Positions 1 through 43,897 of a DNA stretch of 64,000 nt are shown here, one piece after another. The DNA is from Riptortus pedestris (Eukaryota; Arthropoda; Insecta; Hemiptera; Alydidae): the NCBI GenBank assembly GCA_019009955.1, contig CM032233.1, forward strand, positions 126,893,001 through 126,957,000. Direction: 5' to 3'. Below the pieces are notes generated by a model. The model did no database searches. It was not told the origin of the DNA and saw only the letters and a program-made list of their open reading frames with translations. The translations under genes were made by a program, and so were the position numbers. Within the stretch, counting starts at the first letter, position 1. Each line of letters opens with the position of its first letter.

Positions 1-179
1 TCATTTGATATTTTCTCAAAACAAGAGTTTTGCTTATAAGCCCTTTTTACGTAGACCGCCTCAATTAACAAAAAAAAGTTTCCGTCCCACTGAAAAATGT
101 TGTTGAAAATCACCGCAGTCAACGTGTTAACTTCAGAGACATGAGAAATGATAACTTTGTTTTGGCCTTACAAAAAGTC

Positions 180-720
180 TCTTCCAGAGTCAAACCTGCC
201 AACTTGCTGGGTATTCCCATTGACTGATGGTTCCAGCAAATTTAACCTATCCCACTGTCATATGCCAGTTCCATGTCATTGAAGAAGTGATTCTCATGGC
301 ATTTTCAAGATTGAGTGAAATGGTCTAATAGAGAAGAGCTGATCTCTGGTAAATTTTGTGTGCAAAATCTTCTCATCTATTTGATTCATATTCCAAACAC
401 TACTGGTCTCCATACCATTGCTATTGGTTAACTATGCTGCCTAGCTGTTGGTCTATAGCACTCTTTCATGTTTACTCAGACATTGAAATTACCTATTATC
501 ACCTATAAATTGTCTTTTCCCTTATTGTACTTAGGTATTTCGTCCTACATCTTCACTACACAGAAAGATTCTTTATCTTCATTCTCTTCAGTGGTCTGTA
601 CTGTGATGAATGATGTATTACAGAATATTATTCCCCTTAGTATGATTCTACAAATCCTTTCAATAGATATAGTAGTATCCCTTTATTTAGATTTTCCTAA
701 ATATGGGGTCACTCTTGTTC
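180..720 (-). pseudogene. Possible LINE endonuclease-region remnant
   Basis: Read on the minus strand, broken frames give QTTEENEDKESFCVVKM, then DEIPKYNKGKRQFIGDN, then NGMETSSVWNM and MNQIDEKILHTK. This order is like the APE-type endonuclease of LINEs (PTSEAEEEEKEAFY, a GDFN box, then a stretch with NENGERFVEFC). Several stops interrupt it. Intron or upstream DNA of SCAPER. The match is by eye and weak. Confidence 0.35.
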
Positions 721-1110
721 CACCCAGTATCACCATTTATTAGGACGTATTCAATCAGGTAAGTCATATCAATTTCCCCCCAATGGGGATCTTCTCCAGA
801 GCAATTACAACTGTATTATATTGCATAAAAGTTCTGTTCCCTGTTATAATTGCTCTGCATTTTCCAGGTTCTGATTTTAATTAAGTCCCTTTTGTGTTTT
901 ACTTTTCTCTATTTTATTTTTCATTTTTTAACTTAACTGGAGGGAAAAAACATTGGCTCAGAGTGCCTTACATACGTTAGGGAGAGATGGAATGACAAAC
1001 TCTATGTGACTTGTGATAACATATTCATGGCTTTTTATGTCATTTTTATTTAAAAATGGTTAAATATTCAACTGGCAAAAAAGTTAACATTAATGTTTCT
1101 TCTATTTCAG

Positions 1111-32633
<31,523 letters not shown>

Positions 32634-33390
32634 TGTGGATAGAACTGCTGTGATATTTTTTTAAGAGATTATTAAGATATATAAACTTAGTGTATATAAT
32701 ATTTTGTTATGTGGATACCTATCCTGTAATTGTTCTTTCGTTTTATTTAATTGTTGTACCATATATATTCTATTCTAGTTGTTTTAAACAACTTTCTATG
32801 TGTTTCTGTGCTTTGAACATTCATATTTGAATCACTCATTATCATTTTGTGAAAAGTGTCATAGGATTTTGATTTGTGATGGAGGAACTTCTCCCTTATA
32901 TGTCTCTCAGCTGCTCCCACTGCTTCACTTTTATACTCTTTTTTCTATCCATGGCTAAATATTATTTTCAATTTATAGAATCTGATTTGACTATATTGTT
33001 ATTATACATTTCTATCATTTTACATCCTCTTCTTTTATTATTATTATTTTTTGTACCTGTTGATATTCTAATATCGAGTGGAAGTTTAGTTTTAAATATA
33101 ATTTTACCTATGTGTTATTTTTCTATTTTTTTTTGTGTGTGTTATATTCATATGCATTTTCATATTTTTGCTAGTAAGTATTTTATATTTAGATAATACT
33201 ACCTTATGTGTTTCTTTTTTGTTGTTAATAATTTTTTTTAATTTGGTTTCTAACTTAATTTTTTTTAATGATCATTTGTCTTATCTTTTATGTGATTAAT
33301 TTAATTTTTTTTAAAAAAGTGAAGAAAAATTGAATTTGTTTATGAATATACTTTAATAAACAAATTTGGGGGTTTAATAAAAATTCACAA
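32634..33390 (+). other. SCAPER: SCAPER 3' UTR with poly(A) signals
   Basis: T-rich non-coding sequence directly after the stop. AATAAA occurs at 33355-33360 and 33376-33381, with a further AATAAA a few bases later, making a likely cleavage region near 33390-33410. The exact cleavage site cannot be read from DNA alone. Confidence 0.6.
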
Positions 33391-36300
33391 TTAATAAAAA
33401 AATATCTAGTAAAGCATTCTTTGGGCACATCCTGAGGTCTTTGAAATTTGTATAAATTACTATTTTTATTGAAGCCCTAATTCATATTATTCAAAGCTTT
33501 CATCATATTTAGTTTTTGATCTAATTTATATTATAATGCCCAGATTTGCATGTTAAAGGGAATGTCTGGGTAGTCACATATTTAGAGTACTTTATCTTTG
33601 TGTGAGGTCTGCTATATTTCTCTTTAAAGTAGTTTTTAGTGCGCAGTACTTGTCCCTGCCAATTTAGTTCAGATTCCATCCCATTTTTTGAATGTATGTT
33701 TTGTCAAAGATTTACTTTAGTTTAATATCTTTCATGATTATTTATGAATCTCGTTTTTTGAAAGTCTATATAAAGTCCACATTTTAATATTTGGAATGAC
33801 TTTAGATAGATCTTATATATATTATTGGGTTGTTGGAAAGTTTCTGCCAATTTCCATGGATAATGAAGGAACAATAAACAGTAAAGAATACTACTGACCA
33901 AGTTTAATCTGCTATAATATTCCACTCTGTTTTTTTTTAATAGTTCCTCAGGTATACTCATATTGTATTTGATTTATTTTCTTCCTCTACTACTCTGTGT
34001 GATTCTCTTAAACATGAATGCATATTAAAGTACTTTTTCTGTACATTAATTGAACTTTAGTTCCTCTCCCAGCTTATTGGTGGATAATTAGAGTTGTTGG
34101 TGTAGCAAAGCACTTCTACTTGGGAGGGAGATTCTACTTATTAAGTGCCTATTTTACTCAACATACATATTTTATGAATAAAAAAGTAAGTTTTAATATC
34201 GTGCTTGCACTTATACATTATGATGTGGGTGTTTTGTATATAATGGTAGCTTATTTCAACCTTATTGCCAATATTATATGTTGTATTGATAATCATCTGT
34301 TATTGACTGAACGAAGAATACTGTCAAAAATTGTTTAAGGTCTAAAGTCAATTGTGCCAACTACAATAATTTTAATGTAATTTAAACTTGTTCTAACATC
34401 ATGCCTTCAGTAGTGTGTGTTTGTATTTACTTGTTTTGTGTCTTTGTTGATGTGCCTTATTTAAGATATTTAATCATTGAAAAGATAAGGCTGATATTAA
34501 GGAGTTATAAAAATCTTAAGTTGTATGTACTTACCTCAACATGTAATGTTCCCATTAGATTACTATAAATTCAATTATTTACATTCCTTAAAATTTGGTA
34601 ATCATTCTTTATATTAAAAACTTTCATAACCCATATTGTCCAATGATTCATCTAAAAATATCTTTTATAAAACATGCCATTGCTTCCTTTACATTATTTT
34701 GTATAGCATAGAAATTAGTGTTTATGAAACTATTCATTCAAAGAATAATTCAAAAACCTCAATCTCACCATCTTTGAATAGCTAAAATGATTTATTATTA
34801 TTATTTCTTTTTAGTAGGAACTCTAATATTGTTGGCACCAGTATTTACTTACAACAAAATTATTGTGGATAAAAATAAATCCATTTGAGCTATCATCTTA
34901 TTGATCTCTAGTTCCAATATTATAACTTTTGCTCATCGTGGGTGCCAACCTTAATTAGTATAACCATTTATACCTATAGCTTTTAATTTTAATCTATCTG
35001 TCATTTTCCAGTAATCACACAAATTATTTTCAATTTTAGCTTCATTTAATAATCATTGTTGTTATGCTCTAGCGATATGAGAGCTGTAGTACTCATGTAT
35101 TTACATCTTATTTTGAATCTTTAATTCAGCACTTTGAGCTCCTTAGTGATGTAATTGTTCTTTAAATTGAATTGAAATATCTTTTTCTAAATAATAACAA
35201 AGTTTATTATTTTTAAATTATTTTTATATTCCCCCTAATGGAAACTAAATGATTTGCCAAATAAAACCTCCCCATCGCTTGATAATTACCACTGTACTGG
35301 CTGCTGACTCTTTAATAGGGCTAAACTGAGAAAAATCTATTAATGAGTAATATCAAAGTTGTATAAATGGCCAGTTGAGTAAAATAACTAATTTCTTATA
35401 TATAGTAGTTGGACTATATGGGATCAGCATTTAGACATTACTTCATTTTATTTTATTATTTTGGAGCCTATACTAAGACATGACTTTCTTTATCTTGTTT
35501 TTGTATTAATATTTTACTGTTACCAACTTCTCTTATAAAGTTCTTCAACAGTTATTTGAAACATATAATGTTTATATTTACCAAGTAAAATGATGGTAAA
35601 CAATTAGACTGGGAATGAAAAGATGTAAAATAATTAGAATAATTTTTTTTTAATTAGTTTTAAGGCATAGTTACCTTATCGATCTGCTTTTGTTAAAGTA
35701 AATAGCATTAAAATAAAATTAGGAAGAGGTTTATATTTTCATATGATAAAAACTAAAAAAAAAAAAAAAAAAAAAGACTGACCATCGTTTTATAATTAAT
35801 TTTCAGTAATTCTCTTCTTATATAATTTGAAATTTGATCTTTTTCAAACTTTCCTTTAAAAATGTACTTGTCCCAAAGTCATTATGCAATGTGCTTATGG
35901 CGATGAATGTTGATGTTTGAATATGAATAAATTGTTCAATTTTATACACTTGTTTGCATATATTTTTTTTCATTCTTAAAATTTTCATTTCAATTTTGAT
36001 TAAAATGGAAATATACACATTATAGTGTGGTCTTCATCCAATGAGTTAAATTTTATTAGCTGTTGACTTCTTAATGTGGAGGTGCTGACTGGATTTAATA
36101 TTTTAATACTAAAATTCTTTTATGAGAAATTAGATTGAACTTTATTTTAGAACTTATTTCTTTTACTTCTTATTAAGCCTTTTCTGATTTTATTTTATTT
36201 ATTTTTATTTTTTAATAAAAAGTTCCTTTTACCCATCATTTTATTGAGATATTTTTATTAGATATTGGGAATTATTAAGCTATCCATTATACAATCGTAT

Positions 36301-37990
36301 TTGTGATTAGTATCCGGCCAAATATGTGAAGCCAATATTTTCCAATTCTATCAATCATTTATTTAACATTCCTCTTATTGTAGTTTTGTTTCACAAAACA
36401 ATATTTAGGAATGACTGTTATGTTAGATCATGTTAAATATATTTTGTGAAATATATATTTTATAAGGGGGGGGGTATGTATTTTTTTCTGGAGAATTGGA
36501 TCTTTATATTTTAACTATTTCTACTTGTTTACTGTGTGTATGACAAAACAACGAAATTTAAATTACCTGGTATTTCCATTACAGACTGGTACCATTAATT
36601 GTTAGTTTATGATGAACCTTGGTATTCTTCAAAATCAAATTGTTAAAGTGTTTGACTCATAATAACTAGCAATTGAGATGTATTTGCAAATGGAGATTGA
36701 AAATTATTAAATACTTTTCCGATTTCACAGTATTAAAAGTATTTTTTAATGTGCTAGATATTAATATTTTTTTGTTTTAATAAACATTATGCCATATGGT
36801 TTTAATAAACATTATACCATAATAAGTTACTAATATTTACAAATTCTCACAACTTTGAGAAATTCTTTATTTAGTGTCTTTTAATAAGATTTCTCGATTT
36901 GATGATCTTTCATTATCTTTATAAATCATTTATTACAGTGAAATTGGGTGTGCTTTGTGAAATGCAGACAAAAATTACTTGAGGGTCTGTCTAGTTGATG
37001 ATCTTGCCACAACTCACTATATAATAATCATTTAATACACATACACGCCAAAAAGAAAGATATCATCCTATCTCATTATTTTTAGTGTTCATTTGTTTCA
37101 TATGCAACCAAGTGCATTAAGTTTGGGTTATAGGGGCATTGTAATACTTGCTTTTGTGTATAGAATGTATGAATAAGGTTAGCTGACCTTCTTGAGTAGG
37201 ATACCAATGATGCATGTGAATCCTGAATATTGGCATACAGGTAGTCTGAGCCAACCTTTATGCATATACAAAGTTTTAATCTTTCTTTGGCCTGATATAT
37301 AATGTTAAGGTGATCTTAAGATTTAAAACATGTGCAGATTATTTACTAAAATTGTTGTCCTGCTGTTCCAACTACAATTCTAGTATTTATAGATTGTAAA
37401 TTATTTAAGTAATTTAACATAATAACATTTATCATGTTAAACTTTTTGTTAAGTTATGATTGTACAGTATGAAAGTTTATTAACATTGTTTCTAAGTACT
37501 AGTCACTTGATTTTTTTTTGGTTACCTAACAGTATGTTTTACTTATTATTATTTTTATCACTTATGCATTCTGTTAGATTTTTTTCCTTGTATTTTATAA
37601 ACATCTAATTTGTTTTGTGATATAGACTAAGCAATTAAGTCTGATAACAGCTTTAACAATACTTAGGAGTAATGACTCTAGTTTATGGTAGATTTCTTAT
37701 TTAATATGTAATATCAATCTGTTATGCATCGCCTCTACTCCTCTTTTCAAATATTGAGAGATATTCTGCTCTCCTTTCAAGGGGCATCACTTTTTCTATA
37801 TAAGCGCTCTAGGGCTCTAAGTATCGATCCAAGGATTATTTATAAAGTGTAATTTAAAAGGGCTGGAATAGATGAGCAGAGTCTTCAGAAATTTGTGAGG
37901 GGGAGTAAGAGTATACAGCTTGAGCACCTATCTGCGAGGGCTCAGTCTAACAAAGGCATGCAAGTCTAAAATAAATATTTTTAAATTATT
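33391..37990. other. AT-rich stretch without genes; possible long 3' UTR
   Basis: No ORF resembling a protein and no copy of the repeat families seen elsewhere. A 25-bp unit containing TTTTAATAAACATTAT is duplicated in tandem at about 36775-36825, giving AATAAA at 36779 and 36804, which could serve a distal cleavage site of SCAPER. A poly-A run lies at 35756-35775. Otherwise nothing specific is visible. Confidence 0.35.
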
Positions 37991-38153
37991 TATTTTTTAT
38001 TGTGACTAATCTATTTCATTTACGTTAATAGTTGTTCACGTGGATTAATATGTTTTTTCAAGTGTAAATTATTGTTAGATATAATTTAACTTTTTAATAT
38101 AATTAATAAAATTTATACTTTTGATGGTTATATTGATATCATTTTCTTCCTTT

Positions 38154-38156
<3 letters not shown>

Positions 38157-38197
<41 letters not shown>
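38157..38197. repeat. (TA)n microsatellite
   Basis: About 20 TA units in AT-rich intergenic DNA. Confidence 0.9.
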
Positions 38198-38202
<5 letters not shown>

Positions 38203-38389
38203 ATTAATTATGTACTTGGACATTGAAACTAATCAGCCTTAATACTCAATAAGGGGCCCTCCAGAGCCTTCTGGAGCCATACAAATATAGAAGGGCATTG
38301 TGTTCAATACTGTCATCTGGCCTCAGATTTATTTTCAATAGATTCTCTTTGGGACTCACGGGGCTAAAAAAAACAAACAACTATTATCA

Positions 38390-38820
38390 TTATGAAATAA
38401 AAGCTACACCTTGTAGTTGTAACCATTGTGTTTTTTCAGCAGCTGCTCTTTTCCTATTACTATACTCATCGACATCCATAAGATATTTGAGGTCTTTAAA
38501 ATAGAATTTTCCAGGCCCCCCTCTTCCCCTATGCCCAAGGATCTTGCCTTCAAATATATTTGTAATGAAGTCGTTGTGCCTTGTGATATGCCCAATAAGT
38601 TTCACTCTCCTTTTTTCCATTGCCTTGATAAAATTTTTGCTTTCACTTACCTCCATTTAACCATTTAGAACTTCCACCTTAGATTTTTTTTTTAGTTCAA
38701 CTTGTTCTAGTGCATCTATGCCAAATCCACATTTCCATTGCATTCAATCTATTATATTTCCTGTTGTGGTGAGTCCAATTTTTGCTCCTGTAAAGTAGCG
38801 CACTTAAAACTCAACACTTC
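38390..38820 (-). pseudogene. LINE reverse transcriptase C-terminal remnant
   Basis: Two frames on the minus strand. Upstream (38690-38815): LLYRSKNWTHHNRKYNRLNA then MEMWIWHRCTRTS, like the LLYGSETWTL..RIEAFEMWCWRRML segment. Downstream (38390-38656): KRRVKLIGHITRHNDFITNI, FEGKILGHRGRGGPGK, like the GHI.RH....EGKI.G.RGRGR ending of LINE ORF2. A stop and frameshift separate them. Confidence 0.75.
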
Positions 38821-38829
38821 GCAAAAAAT

Positions 38830-39640
38830 GTATTTGGTACCCATAATAGAACAATAAAAACTAAAAAAATTAAGAATTTCTAAATAAGGATAATAACAAC
38901 TACTCACTACGCTGCTCAGTTAATTTTTTTTCATTTGCTGTATTAAACCTTGTAAGTATTATTACTTACTGTGTAGTATGTTGTTGAGAACCATAATTAA
39001 GATAGATAAATATAAAACATGATCTTCTATTATGAGGAAAATCATTTTAACTTATGTTGGCTTTTATGTGGTCCTGGAATAGTTGCAAGTGCTATTTAAA
39101 CTAGTCCTATTATCTCAAGGAATTCACTGATTTTTATCAAGGTTAGGACTGGATTTTCTCTGAGATTATATTAAAAATTCTATTATTGACCCGGAAAAAG
39201 AAGAATCAACTCTTAAAAAATACCAACACATCTAAGAAGATACCCTAAGCTGATTCTGGAACTAAAATGCTTCCCTTGAACCTCTTCTTTGCAAGCAGAT
39301 AGCTCACTTATTATTTCATTCCTAGTAACTGCAGAATACCCAACAGGATGTGGTAAGAATAGGGTGCAATGTCTATTTTCAACAGTAATATTGCACCTAA
39401 ATTATTTTAAACCCAGTGCTTTAATGTCCTCCAGCCTAGGTGGCTAAAAGTTAGTTCAGCGTATTTTATGATTGTGTAATAACAATATACCTGCTGTTGT
39501 TGCTCTTAGTATTTAATGAACATCAATACTGAAGGCCAAAGTCATTGGCTAAAAGATTAATTGTTCAACGTTCACTAATGTAAAGTCAAAGGGTGGAATA
39601 CTATAATTTGTGGCTGTGCCTTACAACTATGTTTGTTTAT
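38830..39640. other. Intergenic, nothing recognised
   Basis: AT-rich DNA without a convincing ORF or repeat match in the window. Confidence 0.5.
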
Positions 39641-39646
39641 TATTAT

Positions 39647-39858
39647 TTACGTCCACTTTATGCTACTATGGCCAATCGGGACGGGTTATCTACAGGTTAC
39701 CACCCTTTCCAGCCAGGGTGGGCCTAAGGAGTTTATTTAATGAGTCCGTCACTAAATAAATTTCTACTGCCCAGGGCGGGAATTGAACCCACCAATCCAG
39801 GTATACCACACGAGATTAAGACCATTGCCTTAACTCGCACGGCCAACCTGAGCCCCAC
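39647..39858 (-). mobile_element. tRNA-derived SINE, near full length
   Basis: Reverse orientation. Read on the minus strand it starts GGCTCAGGTTGGCCGTGCGA GTTAAGGC (A-box-like), then a B box GGGTTCAATTCCCGCCCTGG, TTTAGTGACGGACTCATTAA, CCTGGCTGGAAAGGGTGGTA, and ends in ATAATAATA. The best-preserved copy of the SINE family in the window. Confidence 0.8.
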
Positions 39859-40229
39859 GCCTCACAACTGATGTATATTAATATATAACATTTTACTTTT
39901 GAAGTTTGGTTTAAGAAAGAAATATAATATGATTTGGTTTTCCACACTTTCTTCCCTCTTTTTCCCCTTTATTATTTTTTAAAATGCTTTAATATACCAT
40001 TTTATTTTATTAATTTTAAAATATAATTGTTTACAGTATTCAAACTAAAAACACACATCATATAAAAATGATTAACTATCACAGGAAACTTAGGACTATC
40101 TTTATTACAAAATAAGGAAAAATACCTAATATTAAAAATTCTTGTTTATAAATATTAATTGAGATAACATAATAGTTTGAGCACTAACTAACACAGCCCT
40201 TGTAAGGTCTGGTCCTCCGTCACTATCGT

Positions 40230-40345
40230 TGACTATTTATTGTAGTCTGTTGCTTACGTTCCCCAATTATGTACAATCCCCCACCAACCCTCCTTCAGAT
40301 GATCTAGCCATCTCTGTTTTGGCCTGCCTCTCTTTCTTTCCCCAT
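40230..40345 (-). pseudogene. LINE C-terminal fragment
   Basis: Minus-strand reading gives DGERKRGRPKQRWLDHLKEG, the typical basic RGRPK.RW.D..KE ending of LINE ORF2. Confidence 0.6.
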
Positions 40346-40494
40346 CTGATATAGCACTGACATTTTTCTTGGCAATCTGCCAAGTTTTATTCACTCAAGA
40401 TGACAGAGTGCAATCTTCCCTTCTTAATGGAGAGATGGCTCTGGGGTTACTCCTCTATTTAAGATGAACTTAACTAAGGGGAACTCCAGAAAAG

Positions 40495-40965
40495 GTCAAA
40501 CCAATACGTGGCGCATGGTGTATGCGAATAATGCACTGATCATGGGTAGAAGTATCAAAGCATTGGTTGGTGTTGTGGAACCGTTGCCATGAACAGTGAA
40601 AGATCTGGGTTTAAGTATAAGTACGAAAAAACAAAAAAAAAACTGTTGTGTGATTACATTTAGGGGAAAGATATGAGTTTATATTTGATAGTTTTAGTAC
40701 TTTCAAGTGACTGTGATTGATAGTTATGAAGAGGAATAGCATGTAGGAGATATGAAAGCCAGAAAGCTGTTTGGTTCTATGCTCTACAGAGTGTGCTCAG
40801 CTTTAAACGGCTTTGCAGGGAAGCAAAGGTACAAATTTAAACAATGGTCATGGTTGTACATAGGCCAAAAATTATATATGGTAGTGACTTATGGACTCTC
40901 ACTCAGGAAAACAGAACTACACTGAAAAGAATGTAAAACTATGAGATATAAATTTGGTGTATAGT
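40495..40965 (+). pseudogene. LINE reverse transcriptase fragment
   Basis: Plus-strand reading includes WRMVYANNALIMGRSIKALV near 40510, which is a decayed YADD catalytic box (YANN, both Asp lost), and KIIYGSDLWTLTQENRTTLK near 40870, the LLYGSE.WTL segment. Frames between are broken. Confidence 0.65.
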
Positions 40966-40988
40966 GGCTTTGCTCAAGGAAAGGGTTA
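40960..40988. mobile_element. Half copy of the TTAA palindrome
   Basis: TATAGTGGCTTTGCTCAAGG then AAAGGGTTAA matches one arm of 23221-23276, including the terminal TTAA. Confidence 0.6.
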
Positions 40989-41110
40989 AATAGCAGCATA
41001 GATGGGGACTAGAAGTAATGCCAAAATAATAGTTTTGCCTTAATTATCTTTGAGGAGCACTCTGTTTTTAATACAAATTTACAACTGCCAGGCACTTATT
41101 AAAAGTCCAT

Positions 41111-41755
41111 CATGCAGGGCTGCATACACTGAGCAGATTTCCCAAGTAGTGAAAAGACACATTCAACTATATTCTGTATCTCTCCCATAGTATGAAGTTT
41201 ATGTAAACAGATATTGAAATACTTGGAATGAGATTTTTAGTGACTCAGTCGCAAAGAGTAAAAGTCAGAAGATTATAAGTGAGGGTTTACTGAAGGCTGA
41301 AAACAAAATTACAAGTAACTTGCTTAATATTTGAGGTATGAAAAAAATGTATTGGACAAAAATTATAGACAATTAAATGTTTGTTAAACATTTAAAAATG
41401 AAATAACAACATTTTTTAACCCAACTCATAATAAGGGAGAATGTGGAGCCCCCCCCCCCTCCTTATTCTGTCCCAATTTCAACCATTAACTCTTAGTTTT
41501 TATTCATTTTGTTTGCTAGACACCTCGCTGGAACCCCTAGCAAATAATTTGTTGAGGTTATTACAAGACAATTTTTTAAAAAAAAACAGAGATTTAGGGG
41601 TTTATACAGAAAACGAACTAGTACTAAAAACTCGTTTTTGTAGATCAATTAAATATGTTTTGCTTTACATAAAATTTCAAGTGAGGGGTTCATTTTCGTG
41701 AAATTTTGCGGAGAATCAGAATATGGAAGATGACGAAAAGGAGGTCCGTTCAAAA

Positions 41756-41759
<4 letters not shown>
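41111..41759 (+). mobile_element. Family A remnants before the B pair
   Basis: Starts AGTCCATCATGCAGGGCTGC, GAGCAGATTTCCC (forward A start), then GGGTTTACTGAAGGCTGAAA and a C10 run near 41450. The last 40 bp (GATGACGAAAAGGAGGTCCG TTC) are from a reverse A copy that continues beyond the B pair at 45730. Confidence 0.65.

Positions 41760-41805
<46 letters not shown>
41758..41805. repeat. (TA)n tract at left edge of B pair
   Basis: About 23 TA units between A sequence (GTTCAAAACTG) and the B start CTAGCTAAGG. Confidence 0.95.
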
Positions 41806-41807
<2 letters not shown>

Positions 41808-43890
41808 TAGCTAAGGTACCCGGCGATGCCCGGGAAATCATTGCTGACTGACTAATGATGGTATTTTTATAGCAAGACTTCAATGTGTACAATTGCACTT
41901 CCCTCCACGATGTATTGTTTTTTCAAAACAGCCAATCCTAAAGTGTAACTTTCAGGGTTAATAGAATAGAAATTTTAGTTTTGAAGAATATATGAAAATG
42001 GGTTCCTAATCTATCTCTCACGACTTTTTGACTCTCGGTTTTTGAATAATTCAAACCATAATCATGGGTAGCATTTATTACAAATAAATATCATCTATAA
42101 TGAACATATTTCCTGCCGAAAACAATGCAAGCACATATAGTTTTAGCATAGTTTTGTACATAAGATTATATTCGTATTAGTAAGCCTCAGTGGAAATCAC
42201 TTCCTGTCATGCCAGCATTCCACAGGAAATAAGTAAACTCAATTAACTCCCGTCAATTTCCGCTCTCGCAGGAGCGTTATCATCATTGTTTTCCTTAGAA
42301 TATTGCTTCAGAATATTATTTTAATAATTTATCTACCTGATGGAACTAAATAATAGATCCCTAACACATAATTTCATTTATGTTCAAAAAGTTAGATGAG
42401 GGGAAGAGAGCCCCCCTGCAACATAGTAATACTTTAAACATTCATATCGAGCATATATTAAATACCAGAAATGCTCTTATGGTATATATTTCTATTAGAA
42501 ATAAATAACAAAGTTATTGGGAAAATAAATAAATAAATGAGGAGGCGACGGAGATTTATAAGCTCACTAATCCGAATCATACTTACAACTATCATATAAG
42601 ACTAAAACATAACATCTTTTGTCATAATATGCATTTATTAAAAACACTTAAATAAGCACTAATAAAATTAATGACTCCCGCAATGGTTTTAGCATATATG
42701 CCGTGCTAACTTCATTTACGGCAAAAGTGAATACAACAAAAGTTACTTTAAATAACAAAAGTAAAACACTTTTGCTATGTGCACGTTTGCCGAAAAAAAA
42801 AAATAGAAAATGAAAATTGCGAATTTTTACCTAGGGCCTGTCTTATAACCCCCACTCCCGTTTGAACCTAAACATTTTAATATAGCTTATAATCATGGAA
42901 GAATTAATGCTAATTCGCATACCGAGTTTCGTTAAATTCGGTTCAATCGTTTAAGCTCAACAAAATTGTTGGCTTCAGCTTTAGTTTTTAACTTATATCT
43001 CATTTATACTTTGTTATACAGCAAAAGTGAATATAACCAAAGTTACTTTAAATAACAAAATAAACAACTTTTGCCATGTGCATATTTGCATAAAAACCAG
43101 TAGAAAAAGAAATATCGCTATTTTTAATTTCAGGCCTCCCTTATAACCCCCACTTCTGCCCGTCCCTAGAAATATTGGTATGGCTTATGAGAATTAAGGC
43201 GTCAGAGATAATACACATACCGAGTTTTATTTAGTTCGGTGGAGTCTTTTGTGCCAAATAATATTGTTGACTCCCGCTATAATTTTTAGCGTATAACGCC
43301 TTTATAATTCGGTATTCGACGACAGTGTATATAACAAACGTTTCTCTAAATAACAAAATAAACAACTTTTCTTATGTGCATATTTGCCGAAACTCCAATA
43401 GGAAACGAAATATCACTATTTGTAATTTCAGGCCTCCCTTATAACCCCCACTCCCGCCCGTCCCTAGAAATGTTTGTATGGCTTATTATAAGGAAGGCGT
43501 TAGTACTAATTCACATACCGAGTTTGGTATAGTTCGGTTGAGTCTTTTGTGCCAAATAAAATTGTGGACTCCCTCTATAGTTTTTAGCGTATAACTCATT
43601 TATACTTCCGTATACGGCAAAAGTGCATATAACAAAAGTTACTCTAAATAACAAAATAAACAACTTTTGTTATGTTTATATTTGCCGAAAAACCAATAGG
43701 AAACGAAATATCGCTATTTTTAATTTCAGGCTTCCCTTATAACCCCCACTCCTGTTCGTCTCAGAGGATATTAATATAGCCTAAAGTCTAAGTTGGGTTA
43801 GTAGTAATATACATACCAAGTTTCATAAAATTCGGTTCAGCCGTTTATGCGTGAAAAGGTAACAAACAAATAAACAAACAAACCACCAAA
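41806..43890 (+). mobile_element. Family B element with four internal units (left arm)
   Basis: Starts CTAGCTAAGGTACCCGGCGA TGCCCGGG (GC hairpin), includes GATGGTATTTTTATAGCAAG, then four tandem units of about 298 bp marked by AACTTTTG..ATGTGCAT near 42768, 43066, 43364 and 43662, and ends CAAGTTTCATAAAATTCGGT TCAGCCG, CGTGAAAAGGTAACAAACAA. No ORF. Confidence 0.85.
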
Positions 43891-43897
43891 GAAACAA

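Noticed and set aside
32876..33196. 106-codon hydrophobic frame after the SCAPER stop
   Set aside because: T-rich UTR sequence gives Phe/Leu/Ile-rich frames by composition alone; no splice or start context supports it.
39760..39858. tRNA gene (A- and B-box-like sequence)
   Set aside because: The boxes belong to a SINE head; no cloverleaf with proper acceptor stem was seen, and the SINE body continues from it.
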